A stretch of DNA of 25,442 nucleotides from NCBI GenBank assembly GCA_015065045.1, contig SVRB01000009.1:1-25442 (forward strand). Reading direction: 5' to 3'. A program made the position numbers and the translations under genes. Under the pieces are notes generated by a model that was not told where the DNA came from, made no database searches, and was given only the letters and a program-made list of their open reading frames with translations. This stretch comes from Oscillospiraceae bacterium (GTDB lineage Bacteria; Bacillota; Clostridia; Oscillospirales; CAG-272). Below are positions 16,631 through 24,160 of the stretch, in pieces (within the stretch, counting starts at the first letter, position 1; each line of letters begins with the position of its first letter).

Positions 16631-17725
16631 ATGAAGCTTGGTATAGTCGGACTTCCGAACGTAGGTAAAAGTACACTTTTTAATGCGATCACAAACGCAG
16701 GCGCTGATTCTGCAAACTATCCTTTCTGCACGATAGAACCAAACGTTGGAGTTGTTGCAGTTCCCGATAGCAGACTTGACGTTTTGTCTGAAATGTATAA
16801 TCCTGAAAAATATACACCCGCTGTAGTTGAATTCGTTGATATCGCGGGGCTTGTAAAGGGTGCGTCTCAGGGTGAAGGACTTGGAAACAAATTCCTTTCG
16901 CATATAAGAGAAGTTGATGCAATTTGCCACGTTGTAAGAATTTTTGAGGATACAAATATAATTCATGTTGAGGGAAATGTTGATCCTTTGCGTGATATTG
17001 AAACTATTGAATATGAATTGATCTTGTCCGATATGGAGGCTGTTGAACGCAGACTCGATCGTGCAAAGAAGATGCTTAAGGGTGACAAGAAGTACGAAAA
17101 AGAGATCGTTTTGTACGAAAGAATACTTGCCGCATTCAGTGAAGGCAAGGCTGCAAGAAAGCTTGAATATGCAGATGATGAGCTTGAAATACTTAAGGAT
17201 ATGCCGCTTTTGACAAGAAAGCCTGTTATTTATGTAGCAAACATAAGTGAAGATGATATTGCATCTGATATAAACGAAAACGCTCATTTTGCTAAGGTAA
17301 AGGAATATGCTGATTCCGAGGGCGCGGCTGTGTTGCCTATATGCACAAAGCTTGAAGCTGAGATCGCAGAGCTTGAAGGTGATGAAAAGGCAGAGTTCTT
17401 GAAGGAAATGGGACTTGAAGAAAGCGGTCTTGATAAGCTTATTAAAGCAGGATATGCTTTGCTTGGACTTATCAGCTTTTTGACAGCAGGTCCGAAGGAA
17501 GTAAGAGCTTGGACGATAACCAAGGGCTCAAAGGCACCTCAGGCTGCAGGAAAGATCCATACAGATTTTGAAAGAGGCTTTATCAGAGCCGAAGTTATAG
17601 GATATGAAGAGCTTATCGAATGCGGAAGTATGACTGTAGCTAAGGAAAAAGGTCTCGTTCGAAGTGAAGGTAAGGAATACGTTATGAAGGATGGAGACGT
17701 AGTTCTCTTTAGATTTAACGTTTAA
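16631..17725 (+). CDS. ychF: Redox-regulated ATPase YchF (Obg-family P-loop protein)
   Basis: This 364-residue translation-associated P-loop protein binds ribosomes and prefers ATP over GTP. G1 is GLPNVGKST (7-15), G3 is DIAGL (70-74), and the usual GTPase NKxD is replaced by NISE (204-207), the mark of the YchF subfamily. A coiled-coil helical insert spans about 125-190. The C-terminal TGS domain (about 280-363) contains the conserved IHTDFERGFIRAEV. Full family length. The start follows CGGAG 9 bases upstream. It has its own promoter and a strong terminator. Confidence 0.96.
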   Translation: MKLGIVGLPNVGKSTLFNAITNAGADSANYPFCTIEPNVGVVAVPDSRLDVLSEMYNPEKYTPAVVEFVDIAGLVKGASQGEGLGNKFLSHIREVDAICHVVRIFEDTNIIHVEGNVDPLRDIETIEYELILSDMEAVERRLDRAKKMLKGDKKYEKEIVLYERILAAFSEGKAARKLEYADDELEILKDMPLLTRKPVIYVANISEDDIASDINENAHFAKVKEYADSEGAAVLPICTKLEAEIAELEGDEKAEFLKEMGLEESGLDKLIKAGYALLGLISFLTAGPKEVRAWTITKGSKAPQAAGKIHTDFERGFIRAEVIGYEELIECGSMTVAKEKGLVRSEGKEYVMKDGDVVLFRFNV

Positions 17726-17734
17726 TATTGATTC

Positions 17735-17758
17735 AAAAAAGCCCGCGAGGGCTTTTTT
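17735..17758 (+). terminator. Intrinsic terminator of ychF
   Basis: AAAAAAGCCC (17735-17744) pairs with GGGCTTTTTT (17749-17758) around a GCGA tetraloop. The T run is part of the stem. It lies 10 bases past the ychF stop. Confidence 0.88.
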
Positions 17759-17786
17759 GGTGGAAAATACAACACACGGGGAAAAT

Positions 17787-18704
17787 ATGAAATACATAGT
17801 GCTTGATATGGAATGGAATCAGCCGAGACATGCGTTGGCTGCAATAAGAACTCCTCTGTATTTAAAAGGGGAGATAATACAGATAGGCGCTGTCAAGCTT
17901 GATGAAAGATTCCGTACTGTAGATACTTTTAATGTAATGATATCGCCCAAATACTATACGAAGATGCACTCAAAGGTTGCCGAATTGACAATGATAAGCA
18001 ACGAGGATCTGAAAAACGGCATTTCTTTTGTTAAGGCGTTTGATATGTTCAGTAAGTGGTGCGGAAATGATTTTTGCATATTGACTTGGGGATGGGATGA
18101 TATCCCGATGCTTGAGGATAATTTGACCATTTATAATATTGACAAAAGCTGGATTCCCGAAAATTATAATATACAGCCGATATTTGATGCTCAGATTACA
18201 AAGACAGGGAAGCAGTGCGCTTTGTCGACCGCTATGGAGCTTGTCGGTGAGCCTCCGTTTGAAGCACACGATGCATTGAACGATGCTTTGAGTACAGCTT
18301 GTGTATGCCGTCATCTTGATATGGAAAACGGAATCAAAAATTATATACAGTGCAAGAGAAGACTTATGCCCGACTCTTATAATTCACCTAATGAATATAA
18401 GTTTTGCAGAGAGGCAAAGGAAGATAAGAATATAAATTCCTTCAAGTGCCATAAGTGCTCCGGGAATATTGACGTATTCGGTTGGATATCACAAAAACCC
18501 GACAGATATCTCGCAAAGGGTATATGTGAATGCGGTGAAGAATATTTTGTGAAAATAAGATTTCGCAAGAATGAAAATAAGACTTATCGCGCAAACAGAA
18601 CAGTGTATCCGATGAACGATGAGCACAGAGAGTATTACGACAGAAAATACGCCGAAAAAGAAGAGAAAAGAAACAGAAGACTTCAGGCTATAGCAAATAA
18701 ATAA
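17787..18704 (+). CDS. DEDDh 3'-5' exonuclease with C-terminal zinc ribbon
   Basis: This 305-residue protein starts at ATG 17787 (MKYIVLDMEWNQ), six bases after GGGG. An open frame reaches back to a TTG at 17757, but that lies inside the ychF terminator and is not a credible start. The exonuclease fold has D7 and E9 (LDMEW), an acidic pair near D104 (WGWDDIPML), and H161/D166 (HDALNDALSTA), the DEDDh metal site seen in the oligoribonuclease/RNase T/PolC-epsilon families. After residue 220 come CHKC (C221, C224) and CEC (C247, C249), a four-cysteine zinc ribbon, then a basic tail. The zinc ribbon suggests nucleic-acid binding. The physiological substrate is unknown; the family is often labelled KapD or PolC-like exonuclease. 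Confidence 0.85.
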   Translation: MKYIVLDMEWNQPRHALAAIRTPLYLKGEIIQIGAVKLDERFRTVDTFNVMISPKYYTKMHSKVAELTMISNEDLKNGISFVKAFDMFSKWCGNDFCILTWGWDDIPMLEDNLTIYNIDKSWIPENYNIQPIFDAQITKTGKQCALSTAMELVGEPPFEAHDALNDALSTACVCRHLDMENGIKNYIQCKRRLMPDSYNSPNEYKFCREAKEDKNINSFKCHKCSGNIDVFGWISQKPDRYLAKGICECGEEYFVKIRFRKNENKTYRANRTVYPMNDEHREYYDRKYAEKEEKRNRRLQAIANK

Positions 18705-18751
18705 AAAAGAGCTTTGCAGAGACTCTGCAAATTTAGCGAAAAATTGAATTT

Positions 18752-18780
18752 AGCCACCGCGGTTTCGTGGTGGCTTTTTT
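18752..18780 (+). terminator. Intrinsic terminator after the exonuclease gene
   Basis: AGCCACC (18752-18758) pairs with GGTGGCT (18769-18775); the stem can extend inward to about 10 bp with a four-base loop. A run of Ts follows. Confidence 0.88.
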
Positions 18781-18796
18781 CATACGCAGAAAACAA

Positions 18797-18822
18797 AGAA
18801 AAGCCCCGCGCGAGGCGGGGCT
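18797..18822 (-). terminator. Intrinsic terminator of the XRE regulator gene
   Basis: AGCCCCGC (18802-18809) pairs perfectly with GCGGGGCT (18815-18822). On the minus strand the stem is followed by TTTTCTTTG, and it lies 5 bases past the regulator stop codon. It is convergent with the exonuclease terminator. Confidence 0.82.
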
Positions 18823-18827
18823 AAAAA

Positions 18828-19883
18828 TTATCCCAAAGCTTTCAATCTGTTTTTTATTATTTCCAATCTTTTATCTTCGTGCAAGGGTTTAAAACGAGGA
18901 TTGTCGTCTAAAGAGCAAAGGAAACCGTAAGCCATACTGTATTCGTCGCTACTGCCAGTCTGTGAAGAATCGTATTCTAATCCACGAACCAAGAGAGAGG
19001 TATGTTTTATGTTCGTGAATGTTTGATGTTTTTCCATATGCTCACACATTTTATTAAGCTCATCAAATGCTTGATCTACATTTCCCGTTTCCGCCGAGCT
19101 TATCGCCATATCGCGACACAATAGTCCTAATCTGTTTTCCCAAAAGCCGAAATCTCCATCCGAGAAAACCATATGATAAAATTTATATATGGTTTCTCTT
19201 ATAGAGTGTCGTTCCTCAGCGGTATATCCGGCTTCTGGACACTGCATCATGTTGTGAGATAATTGAAGCATGGTATCGCAAACATCCCAAAAATACCAGC
19301 GGCAATGCTCAACCAAATCCTTGCCTTTTAAGACGGAAGAAAGCAAGTCTCTGTTGCAGGGAACCATTTTTGCGTACTCTACTGCTTTTTCATCATTCCC
19401 CAACTCTGAATAAGTAAAGGCCAGATTTTGAATGGCACTGTAGCGAATTTCCAATGAATCACTTTTTAAAAGCTTGTTGGCAATACAAATGATTTCCTCG
19501 CTGTTCTTTGTGCGGTCAACAGCCCACAAATCATACATTAAGTTGCATAGTACATCTTCATTATTGGGATATTTTTTTTGCATCTCTCGACAAAGTTCAA
19601 GACGTTCTTTACGTTTGCCTTTGTTGATCAAAATCTGCGCTTGCTGCTTGAAGGCTTCGATTTCTTCCTGCTTGCGCAAAGAATTACAGCCTAAAATATC
19701 GTCTACCGTTACATTGTAATAGGATGCGATATATGGAAGAAGTGTAATATCGGGAAATCCGTCTCCACGCTCCCATTTTGATACTGCCTGCACAGAAATA
19801 CCAAGATGATTCGCAAGCTCGTCTTGAGTATTACCGCGCTCTTTTCGCAGTTTTCTTAAATTCTCACTAAGTTTAAGTTCCAT
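18828..19883 (-). CDS. XRE-family transcriptional regulator with helical-repeat C-terminal region
   Basis: This 351-residue protein starts at ATG 19883 (MELKLSENLRKLRKE), backed by GGAGG at 19889-19893. An upstream in-frame start nine codons earlier lacks a ribosome site and would overlap the probable operator. Residues 6-62 form an HTH_3 domain (TQDELANHLGISVQAVSKWERG). The remaining ~280 residues are mostly helical and look TPR-like (for example NLAFTYSELGNDEKAVEYAKMV), as in peptide- or partner-responsive XRE regulators. Such genes are common in Clostridia as stand-alone regulators. Ligand and targets are unknown. A GTGTAAA inverted repeat around its promoter suggests autoregulation. Confidence 0.88.
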   Translation of the reverse strand: MELKLSENLRKLRKERGNTQDELANHLGISVQAVSKWERGDGFPDITLLPYIASYYNVTVDDILGCNSLRKQEEIEAFKQQAQILINKGKRKERLELCREMQKKYPNNEDVLCNLMYDLWAVDRTKNSEEIICIANKLLKSDSLEIRYSAIQNLAFTYSELGNDEKAVEYAKMVPCNRDLLSSVLKGKDLVEHCRWYFWDVCDTMLQLSHNMMQCPEAGYTAEERHSIRETIYKFYHMVFSDGDFGFWENRLGLLCRDMAISSAETGNVDQAFDELNKMCEHMEKHQTFTNIKHTSLLVRGLEYDSSQTGSSDEYSMAYGFLCSLDDNPRFKPLHEDKRLEIIKNRLKALG

Positions 19884-19896
19884 ATTTTCCTCCAAG

Positions 19897-19946
19897 GTGT
19901 AAAGTAACAAGCGCCTGTTCTAATTATATTATATCATATATTTACA
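19897..19946. promoter_or_regulatory. GTGTAAA/TTTACAC inverted repeat around the XRE promoter
   Basis: GTGTAAA (19897-19903) and TTTACAC (19940-19946) are perfect 7-base inverted copies whose centres are about 43 bases (four helical turns) apart. One lies between the -35 and -10 boxes and the other just ahead of the ribosome site. They are candidate operator half-sites for autoregulation. Confidence 0.4.
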
Positions 19947-19954
19947 CTTATTCA
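19922..19954 (-). promoter_or_regulatory. Sigma-A promoter of the XRE regulator
   Basis: On the minus strand TTGAAT (19949-19954) and TATAAT (19927-19932, with a second overlapping copy at 19922-19927) are 16 bases apart. Confidence 0.65.
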
Positions 19955-20157
19955 ATAACCGTGTTGTTCAATTCGAGTTGAAAATATCAACGAAAAGTTT
20001 AAAATATGTGACTGCGTTATTGCAAGTACGCAATCCCCATTTGTATTTTCTTGTATTTCCCAACGCTCACGTCTGGGGAAAGTATAGCGTGTTGCAGTCC
20101 ACTACGAAAAATCGGACAGCAACCCGAATCCACTATTAGAAAAAGAGACCGGCGCAT

Positions 20158-20287
20158 CGTAGGGCGGGGGCTTGCTCCCGCCGAAAAAACGCCTTTGTTA
20201 AATCAAAACGGACGACCGATGGTCGCCCCTACAAAATGAAATATAGTTTTTGAAAACGAAGCGGCGGGAGCAAGCCCCCGCCCTACG
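20158..20287. repeat. GC-rich element with perfect 26-bp terminal inverted repeats
   Basis: The 26-base sequence at 20158-20183 (CGTAGGGCGGGGGCTTGCTC then CCGCCG) recurs exactly in reverse complement at 20262-20287. Between them is a second GC-rich palindrome, CGACC-GAT-GGTCG near 20213-20225, in GGACGACCGATGGTCGCCCC. The GC content is far above the surroundings. It resembles interspersed palindromic or MITE-like repeats of gut Clostridia; I recall similar GTAGGGGCGACC-type strings but could not search. No clear target-site duplication is visible. Confidence 0.75.
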
Positions 20288-20353
20288 TTATAAAATTGAT
20301 TTCTCCGCTAAAAAATGCATAGCAGAACGCACAAGGCTCTTTTATTTATAAAT

Positions 20354-21157
20354 TCAAAGCTTCTTAGCGCATGTGATTGAGGGGGGATTAAACTCGTTTA
20401 CGGGGAAAGCCATTTTTGCAAAGACCTGACAAGGATCGTCGGGCTGAGTCATAACACATTCTTTATCGGGGACGCTGAATTCGGTTGCCGAAACAATATA
20501 CTGTCCGGGACGTTCTATTCTCACAACAGAGAAGAATCCGAGAGATACGTAAAGATTTCTTCCGTTTTCGTCATCTTCAAACCCGCCTCCGAACATATCG
20601 GAAAGAGTATCCGGAATTTCTTCGCAAGAGCAACAACAGCAGCAAGGCGTTCTTTCTACTGCGATTTTTGTGTTTAATATGACGGGATCAATAACCTCAA
20701 CGGCAACCGTCGGAAGATTTGTGCTCATAGTGGTGTTGCATCCGCAGGAGATGGTATTGCCCATACCTACCTCGCTCTTGAATATGCTTACGTTGCCTTC
20801 ACTGCCGTAGAGGATAACGTTTTTTTCGCATACTGCAAGCCCTTCAAACTCGCGGGTCTTGTTTACGCCGATACAAGCTTCGCATATTATTTTTACAAAA
20901 AATCTGATATATATCTGATAAAAACCTCTGTTGAACTGAACGGGTTCAACGGTTATGTTTGATGCTAAAATTTTTGAGCATTTAGCTCTGACAGAGGTAG
21001 CGTTCTCGACTATTTCTCTGCCGAAAGCGTTGAGAAAGACTTTTACGTCCTCAAAGCAGTCCTTATCCCGACATGAATCGAGGATACGGCTGACGTCGAT
21101 GCAGACGTTTTCTTTGCTGCCAAAGCTGTTAAGACAGCTTGATTTGTTATCTGCCAT
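20354..21157 (-). CDS. Unrecognised cysteine-rich protein, possibly spore-associated
   Basis: This 267-residue protein has no signal peptide or membrane segment. Cysteines are numerous: CxDVSRILDSCRDKDCFED near residues 19-37, CGCN near the middle, and a CCCCCSC cluster around 171-177. The N-terminal VSRILDSCRDKDC block and VILYGSEGNVSIFKSE look like conserved family features. I have an impression of similar uncharacterised Clostridia proteins but assign no named family. Cys clusters, a candidate sigma-K-like promoter and a dpaA gene in the window hint at a spore coat or similar structural role; that is inference. The start ATG follows GGAGG 10 bases upstream. It is divergent from pcrA. Confidence 0.7.
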   Translation of the reverse strand: MADNKSSCLNSFGSKENVCIDVSRILDSCRDKDCFEDVKVFLNAFGREIVENATSVRAKCSKILASNITVEPVQFNRGFYQIYIRFFVKIICEACIGVNKTREFEGLAVCEKNVILYGSEGNVSIFKSEVGMGNTISCGCNTTMSTNLPTVAVEVIDPVILNTKIAVERTPCCCCCSCEEIPDTLSDMFGGGFEDDENGRNLYVSLGFFSVVRIERPGQYIVSATEFSVPDKECVMTQPDDPCQVFAKMAFPVNEFNPPSITCAKKL

Positions 21158-21234
21158 AATGATGATTCCTCCATTTATGTTATAAAAATTATATTTGTTT
21201 TATATGGTACGAAATTTTACAATACCTTCTGTAA

Positions 21235-21261
21235 TATAGTATGCGGCGGCAAAAAATATGT
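21235..21261 (-). promoter_or_regulatory. Candidate sigma-K-like promoter for the Cys-rich gene
   Basis: On the minus strand CATACTATA (21235-21243) fits the sigma-K -10 pattern CATAnnnTA, with AC 16 bases upstream (21260-21261). The start codon is 78 bases downstream. No good sigma-A promoter was found in this region, but the sigma-K consensus is short and can occur by chance. Confidence 0.35.
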
Positions 21262-21303
21262 TATTTCGTGAATAAAAATATTAAAAAAAATTTGAAATGT
21301 TTA

Positions 21304-21332
21304 TTCCATTTTTTTTGCAAATATGATATAAT
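21304..21332 (+). promoter_or_regulatory. Extended -10 promoter candidate for pcrA
   Basis: TGATATAAT (21324-21332) is an extended -10 element with a perfect TATAAT. The hexamer 17 bases upstream, TTCCAT (21304-21309), is a poor -35. It lies 82 bases ahead of the pcrA start. Confidence 0.55.
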
Positions 21333-21413
21333 AATTAAGATAAACAGAGTTTTTTATGTATTGCGGCAAAAGGCTGCAAAAATAGTGTTATTTAGTTACT
21401 CAAGGGGGATAAA

Positions 21414-23819
21414 ATGCAAAAAGAAATGACAGCATTGGAAAATAGATTTATTGAAGCAAAAAGACAATTATTCGATATCCTTTACGGGCATTTGAATCAG
21501 ATGCAGAGAAAAGCTGTATTTACCGTAAACGATCCGTTGCTTATTCTGGCAGGTGCGGGAAGCGGAAAGACTACAGTGCTTGTAAATAGGATTTGTTATA
21601 TAATAAAATACGGAAATTCATATTATTCAAACAGAATTCCCGTAGGACTTGATATTTCCGATGTTGAAAGACTTGAAAATGCAAAAGATCTCAGCAAGGA
21701 AGAGATTTCTGAAATATTAAGAGAATATGCAGATGAGCCGTGTCCTCCGTGGGCTTTGCTTGCAATTACATTTACAAACAAGGCTGCAAAGGAGATAAAG
21801 GAAAGACTTGAAGCTGATTTGACTGAGGGCATAGACGACGTATGGACAGGAACGTTCCACTCGGTATGCCTTAGAATGCTCCGTAAATTCGGAGACAGAA
21901 TAGGTCTTGAAAAGAACAGCTTAACAATTTACGATACTGATGATACAAAGAAGCTTGTTACAGCTTGTATGAAGGAGCTTAATATAGACGAAAAGGTTGT
22001 AAGCTTAAAGACGGTTCGTAACGAGATAAGCAGATGTAAGGATAAGCTTATTACCCCTGAAATGCTTTCCAAAGAAGCATTCAGCGGAAGCGAGACGGCT
22101 AATTTCCGTTTGTTAAAGGTAGCGGCAATATACAAATTGTATCAGAAGAAGATGGAAGAGGCGAATGCCGTAGACTTTGATGATATAATTATGAAGACCG
22201 TTCAGCTTTTGCAGATCGACGAAGAAACAAGAAAGTATTATCAGAGAAAATTCAGATACGTTTGCATAGACGAGTATCAGGATACAAACCACGCTCAGTT
22301 TGTTTTGGCGTCTATTCTTGCCGGCGGATATAACAATATTATGGCTGTTGGCGATGATGACCAGAGTATTTATAAATTCCGCGGCGCAACGATTGAAAAT
22401 ATATTGAATTTTGATACTACGTTTGAAAATGTAAACGTTATAAAGCTTGAACAGAATTACAGATCTACAAAATATATTCTTGATGCGGCGAATGCTGTTA
22501 TCAGAAATAATTTTGGCAGAAAGGGTAAGGAGCTTTGGACTGATAAGGATGGCGGAGAGCGTATAGTTCTACGCAGATGCGATAATCAGGTGGACGAGGC
22601 TAAATACATAATTAACAAGATTGTTGAGCTTGTTATAAAGGAAAAAAGAAAATATTCAGATTTTGCGATCTTGTGTAGAATGAACGCTCAGTCAAGTACG
22701 ATTGAAAATGTATTTGTAAAGAGCGGAGTTCCTTTCAGAATGCTTTGCGGACAGAGATTTTATGAACGCAAGGAAGTAAAGGATATTCTTTCATATCTCT
22801 GCCTTATAAATAATCCTAACGATGATCTCAGACTTAAGCGTATTGTAAACGAGCCCAAGAGAAAGCTCGGCGATACGACTATGAAGGCTGTTGAAAAAAT
22901 AGCCGCTGCTGAAGAATGCAGTATGTTTGAGGTTATGAAAAACTGTATGAAGTACAGAGCACTGTCTCAGGCATACAGTAAAATCGGCGATTTTGTTTTG
23001 TTGATCGAAGGCTTACGCAGTATGGTTGATAAGATACCGCTCAATGAGCTTGTTGAAAAGACGATAAGACTTTCCGGTTATGAAAATATGCTTATTATGG
23101 CGGGTGAGGAAGAAAAGGAACGTCTTGAAAACGTAATGCAGATGATATCGAACGCCGAGGAATATATTTCAAACAATCCCGAAGGAACATTAGCATCTTA
23201 TCTCGAAGAGGTTTCTCTCGTAGCAGATATTGATAACTACGATAAGGATGCCGAGGCGGTTACGATTATGACTATCCACAGTGCTAAGGGTCTTGAATTT
23301 CCCGTGGTTTTCGTTCCCGGATTTGAAGAGGGAATTTTCCCCGGAAATCAGTCTATTGCTATGAACGAGGAGCTTGAAGAAGAGAGACGCTTGGCTTACG
23401 TTGCGATAACAAGAGCTAAGGAAAATCTTATTTGTACTCACGCAAGAGAACGTATGCTGTTCGGTCAGACGCAGTATAACGTTATTTCAAGATTTGTTCA
23501 GGAAATACCCGAGGAATGTGTAAACAGAGAGCTTTCTGAGGCGGAAAAGCTTGCAAATGAACAGAGAAGCTCGTTTAAGCCGAGAAGAAGGATCGAAATA
23601 TCAAAAGAACTCTTGAATAAAACGAGTAATGTTGGCAGTGCGGCGAAAAGAAACGCAACAACACTTACTACAGGTGATAGAGTATCGCATATAACTTTTG
23701 GACAGGGAACGGTTTTGTCAGCAAGACCTATGGGAGCAGACGTGCTTTACGAAATTGCATTTGATAATGCAGGAACGAAGAAGCTTATGGGTACGTATGC
23801 TAAGATGAAGAAAATTTAA
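21414..23819 (+). CDS. pcrA: UvrD/PcrA-type ATP-dependent DNA helicase
   Basis: This 801-residue SF1A 3'-5' helicase has all motifs: Q-motif LNQMQ (27-31), Walker A AGAGSGKT (46-53), Ia ITFTNKAAKEI, DEYQD (286-290), GDDDQSIYKFRGA (313-325), EQNYRS, TIHSAKGLEFPVVFVPG and the final EEERRLAYVAITRAKE. The last ~50 residues (GDRVSHITFGQGTVL...) are the PcrA C-terminal Tudor-like domain that contacts RNA polymerase. It unwinds DNA in repair and removes RecA or stalled complexes. Unusual is an insertion of about 45 residues (66-110) between motif I and Ia, where Bacillus PcrA has a short loop. The start follows AAGGGGG. UvrD would also be a fair name. Confidence 0.94.
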   Translation: MQKEMTALENRFIEAKRQLFDILYGHLNQMQRKAVFTVNDPLLILAGAGSGKTTVLVNRICYIIKYGNSYYSNRIPVGLDISDVERLENAKDLSKEEISEILREYADEPCPPWALLAITFTNKAAKEIKERLEADLTEGIDDVWTGTFHSVCLRMLRKFGDRIGLEKNSLTIYDTDDTKKLVTACMKELNIDEKVVSLKTVRNEISRCKDKLITPEMLSKEAFSGSETANFRLLKVAAIYKLYQKKMEEANAVDFDDIIMKTVQLLQIDEETRKYYQRKFRYVCIDEYQDTNHAQFVLASILAGGYNNIMAVGDDDQSIYKFRGATIENILNFDTTFENVNVIKLEQNYRSTKYILDAANAVIRNNFGRKGKELWTDKDGGERIVLRRCDNQVDEAKYIINKIVELVIKEKRKYSDFAILCRMNAQSSTIENVFVKSGVPFRMLCGQRFYERKEVKDILSYLCLINNPNDDLRLKRIVNEPKRKLGDTTMKAVEKIAAAEECSMFEVMKNCMKYRALSQAYSKIGDFVLLIEGLRSMVDKIPLNELVEKTIRLSGYENMLIMAGEEEKERLENVMQMISNAEEYISNNPEGTLASYLEEVSLVADIDNYDKDAEAVTIMTIHSAKGLEFPVVFVPGFEEGIFPGNQSIAMNEELEEERRLAYVAITRAKENLICTHARERMLFGQTQYNVISRFVQEIPEECVNRELSEAEKLANEQRSSFKPRRRIEISKELLNKTSNVGSAAKRNATTLTTGDRVSHITFGQGTVLSARPMGADVLYEIAFDNAGTKKLMGTYAKMKKI

Positions 23820-23823
23820 ATAT

Positions 23824-23866
23824 AAAAATACGCTGTTTTTGTACTTCAAGGACAGCGTATTTTTTT
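23824..23866 (+). terminator. Intrinsic terminator of pcrA
   Basis: AAAATACGCTGT (23825-23836) pairs perfectly with ACAGCGTATTTT (23852-23863), a 12-bp stem with a 15-base loop, followed by more Ts. It begins 5 bases after the pcrA stop. Confidence 0.9.
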
Positions 23867-23877
23867 GTTGAAAACGG

Positions 23878-23905
23878 TTGAAAAAAATAATGTGGTGTGT
23901 TAGAA
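23878..23905 (+). promoter_or_regulatory. Promoter of the cobalamin-riboswitch operon
   Basis: TTGAAA (23878-23883) and TAGAAT (23900-23905) are 16 bases apart. The predicted start near 23912 falls at the 5' edge of the riboswitch, which supports the assignment. Confidence 0.6.
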
Positions 23906-23907
23906 TG

Positions 23908-24075
23908 TAAACGTGCTTTTTGAGGGAAATAGGTGAAAATCCTATACGAGCCCGTCGCCGTATGATGCGATATATTATTTTTCTTATCCGAAGCCGCATT
24001 CGGAGAAAGTGTCATTGAGAAAGATCTTGAGAAGACAGAAAAATAAGCATCGAGTCGGAATACCGAAATTATGCA
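23908..24075 (+). promoter_or_regulatory. Cobalamin (vitamin B12) riboswitch
   Basis: The conserved core is readable: GAGGGAAATAGGTGAAAATC (23921-23940) continuing with CTATACGAGCCCGTCGCCGT (23941-23960), which matches the GGGAA..GGTGAAAATCC..AGCCCG.CGC pattern of the class. CCGAAGCCGCATTCGG follows at 23987-24002, and a B12-box-like GAGTCGGAATACCG closes the aptamer at 24051-24064. Downstream, CATTTC near 24084 can pair with GAAATG near 24117 (plus a bulged GTTT/AAAC), but no T run follows, so control is likely translational, by hiding the AAGGAG at about 24147. Expression should fall when adenosyl- or other cobalamin is plentiful. The two genes downstream fit B12 uptake. Confidence 0.85.
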
Positions 24076-24160
24076 TAAATCATTTCAGTTTTAGATTCGC
24101 GAGCGCCGATGAAACGAAATGTAAATAATTAAATATTTATTTTATAAGGAGAAAACAAAA

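Larger units (their letters stand above)
19884..20353. other. 470-base intergenic region carrying an inverted-repeat element
   Basis: It contains the XRE promoter and putative operator (19897-19954), a stretch with small palindromes such as TGCGT/ACGCA near 20015, and the 130-base element at 20158-20287. I see no credible gene; a 62-codon frame at 20051-20239 runs through the repeat. No clear terminator for the minus-strand Cys-rich gene is seen. Confidence 0.6.

Noticed and set aside
16607..17287. 226-codon minus-strand frame over ychF
   Set aside because: It is antisense to ychF, with low-complexity, Cys/Ile/Phe-rich composition typical of shadow frames.
17757..17786. Upstream TTG start for the exonuclease
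   Set aside because: It lies inside the ychF terminator and lacks a ribosome site, while ATG 17787 has one.
18713..18731. TTTGCAGA/TCTGCAAA palindrome after the exonuclease gene
   Set aside because: It has a three-base loop and no following T run; the stronger hairpin at 18752-18780 is the terminator.
20051..20239. 62-codon plus-strand frame across the inverted-repeat element
   Set aside because: It reads through the left 26-bp repeat and has no ribosome site; repeat-derived frames like this are common annotation artefacts.
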